Shown here: positions 63,605 to 64,000 of the stretch, in pieces
Position numbering within the stretch: the stretch's first letter is position 1
How the letters are laid out: each line of letters begins with the position of its first letter
Assembly: GCF_028583425.1 (NCBI RefSeq)
Contig: NC_072807.1
Coordinates: 29,455,001-29,519,000 of the forward strand
DNA length: 64,000 nt
Reading direction: 5' to 3'
From: Eublepharis macularius
Taxonomy: Eukaryota; Chordata; Lepidosauria; Squamata; Eublepharidae
The notes under the pieces: model-generated
Told to the model about the DNA's origin: nothing
What the model saw: the letters and a program-made list of their open reading frames with translations, nothing else
The model's database searches: none
Program-made: the position numbers and the translations under genes

Positions 63605-64000
63605 GACACTCTGAGTAGTGTACCACACTGATGCTCAACTGTGCAAGCAGGTTTGAGCACAGTTAGTGTTCAGATAAGAACTCTTCTGGGAATCTTCACA
63701 TAAGCCCCCTTTTGGTTCCATGATGGAAGATAAGCAGTATGTAAATAAAAAACATAGAATAAGTAAATAAAGCTGCTCTTGGCTACAGCCCTGTTTATGT
63801 GAGGCTGCCAGTTGTTAACATTTGCAATCTGCTTGTCGTGACCAAGCTCATCTGGGGCGCTTGCCGCCTGCCCTGAAGTGCCACTTGTAGTATTGTACTG
63901 GAAAGGTTACTGGGACACATTCGTGTCTGGAAAAGGGGGCCTTTAAAAAAAATCTATCTTGTGTTGCTTTCTGGTTAATTTGGGTTTGCAGACTTTCTGC
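63605..64000. other. Unassigned DNA
   Basis: No gene or named repeat in the terminal 400 bases, apart from a possible continuation of the old PLE up to about 63630. Confidence 0.35.

Larger units (their letters stand above)
32611..64000 (+). other. Putative first intron (continues past the window)
   Basis: It starts with the donor GTAAGC at 32611. No exon with flanking splice sites, conserved codon pattern or recognisable domain was found downstream, and the space is filled with repeats. Whether it is all one intron is inference. Long first introns with regulatory elements are common in vertebrate genes. Confidence 0.4.

Overview
The window looks like squamate-reptile (probably lizard) nuclear DNA. 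The evidence is its repeat mixture, not a gene: 5S-rRNA-derived SINEs, tRNA-derived SINEs, CR1/L2-like and L1 LINE ends, many non-autonomous hAT and Harbinger-like elements, and a rich set of Penelope-like (PLE) fold-back insertions. There are no bacterial-style genes or operons. Nearly all open frames longer than 60 codons lie inside repeats or have no recognisable domain.

Layout. Positions 1-32,160 read as intergenic DNA, upstream of the only convincing gene start. At 32,165-32,860 lies a CpG island with GC boxes and a (GCC)n tract. In it is a short first coding exon on the + strand (32,559-32,610) with a strong Kozak ATG, an acidic Ser/Asp-rich N-terminus (MDSDSGELSDGDLVPAA) and a consensus splice donor. 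I do not recognise the gene. Everything from 32,611 to the end is probably its first intron, because no further convincing exon is visible.

Transposons fill much of both halves and are often nested. Many boundaries can be fixed by target-site duplications (TSDs). hAT-like elements with 8-bp TSDs lie at 68-436, 1376-1539, 8537-9059, 26191-26446, 26729-26894, 27667-28070, 38731-40154, 40799-41052, 46885-47111 and 55477-55665. Two Harbinger-like MITEs with 3-bp TSDs lie at 6061-6261 and 6356-6537. A 5'-truncated L1 with a 17-bp TSD lies at 18884-19538. A second LINE fragment (14966-15490) split a 5S SINE and left a 12-bp TSD.

The most interesting system is a set of PLE insertions built as head-to-head inverted repeats with 11-13-bp TSDs (18.4, 24.1, 31.8, 34.0, 58.9 and 63.4 kb). 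Most carry a hammerhead-ribozyme-like core (CTGANGA, a stem, GAAA, then a very short palindromic stem III) in one or both arms. One copy (24.1-24.7 kb) keeps pieces of a GIY-YIG endonuclease domain split between the two strands. A different PLE-like insertion at 47.7-48.1 kb has the same ribozyme architecture with different sequence. Another inverted-repeat retroelement at 38.8-39.8 kb has 362-bp arms that look nearly identical, a 15-bp TSD, and sits inside a hAT element. Possible conserved non-coding DNA is noted at 27.06-27.48 and 53.56-54.06 kb.
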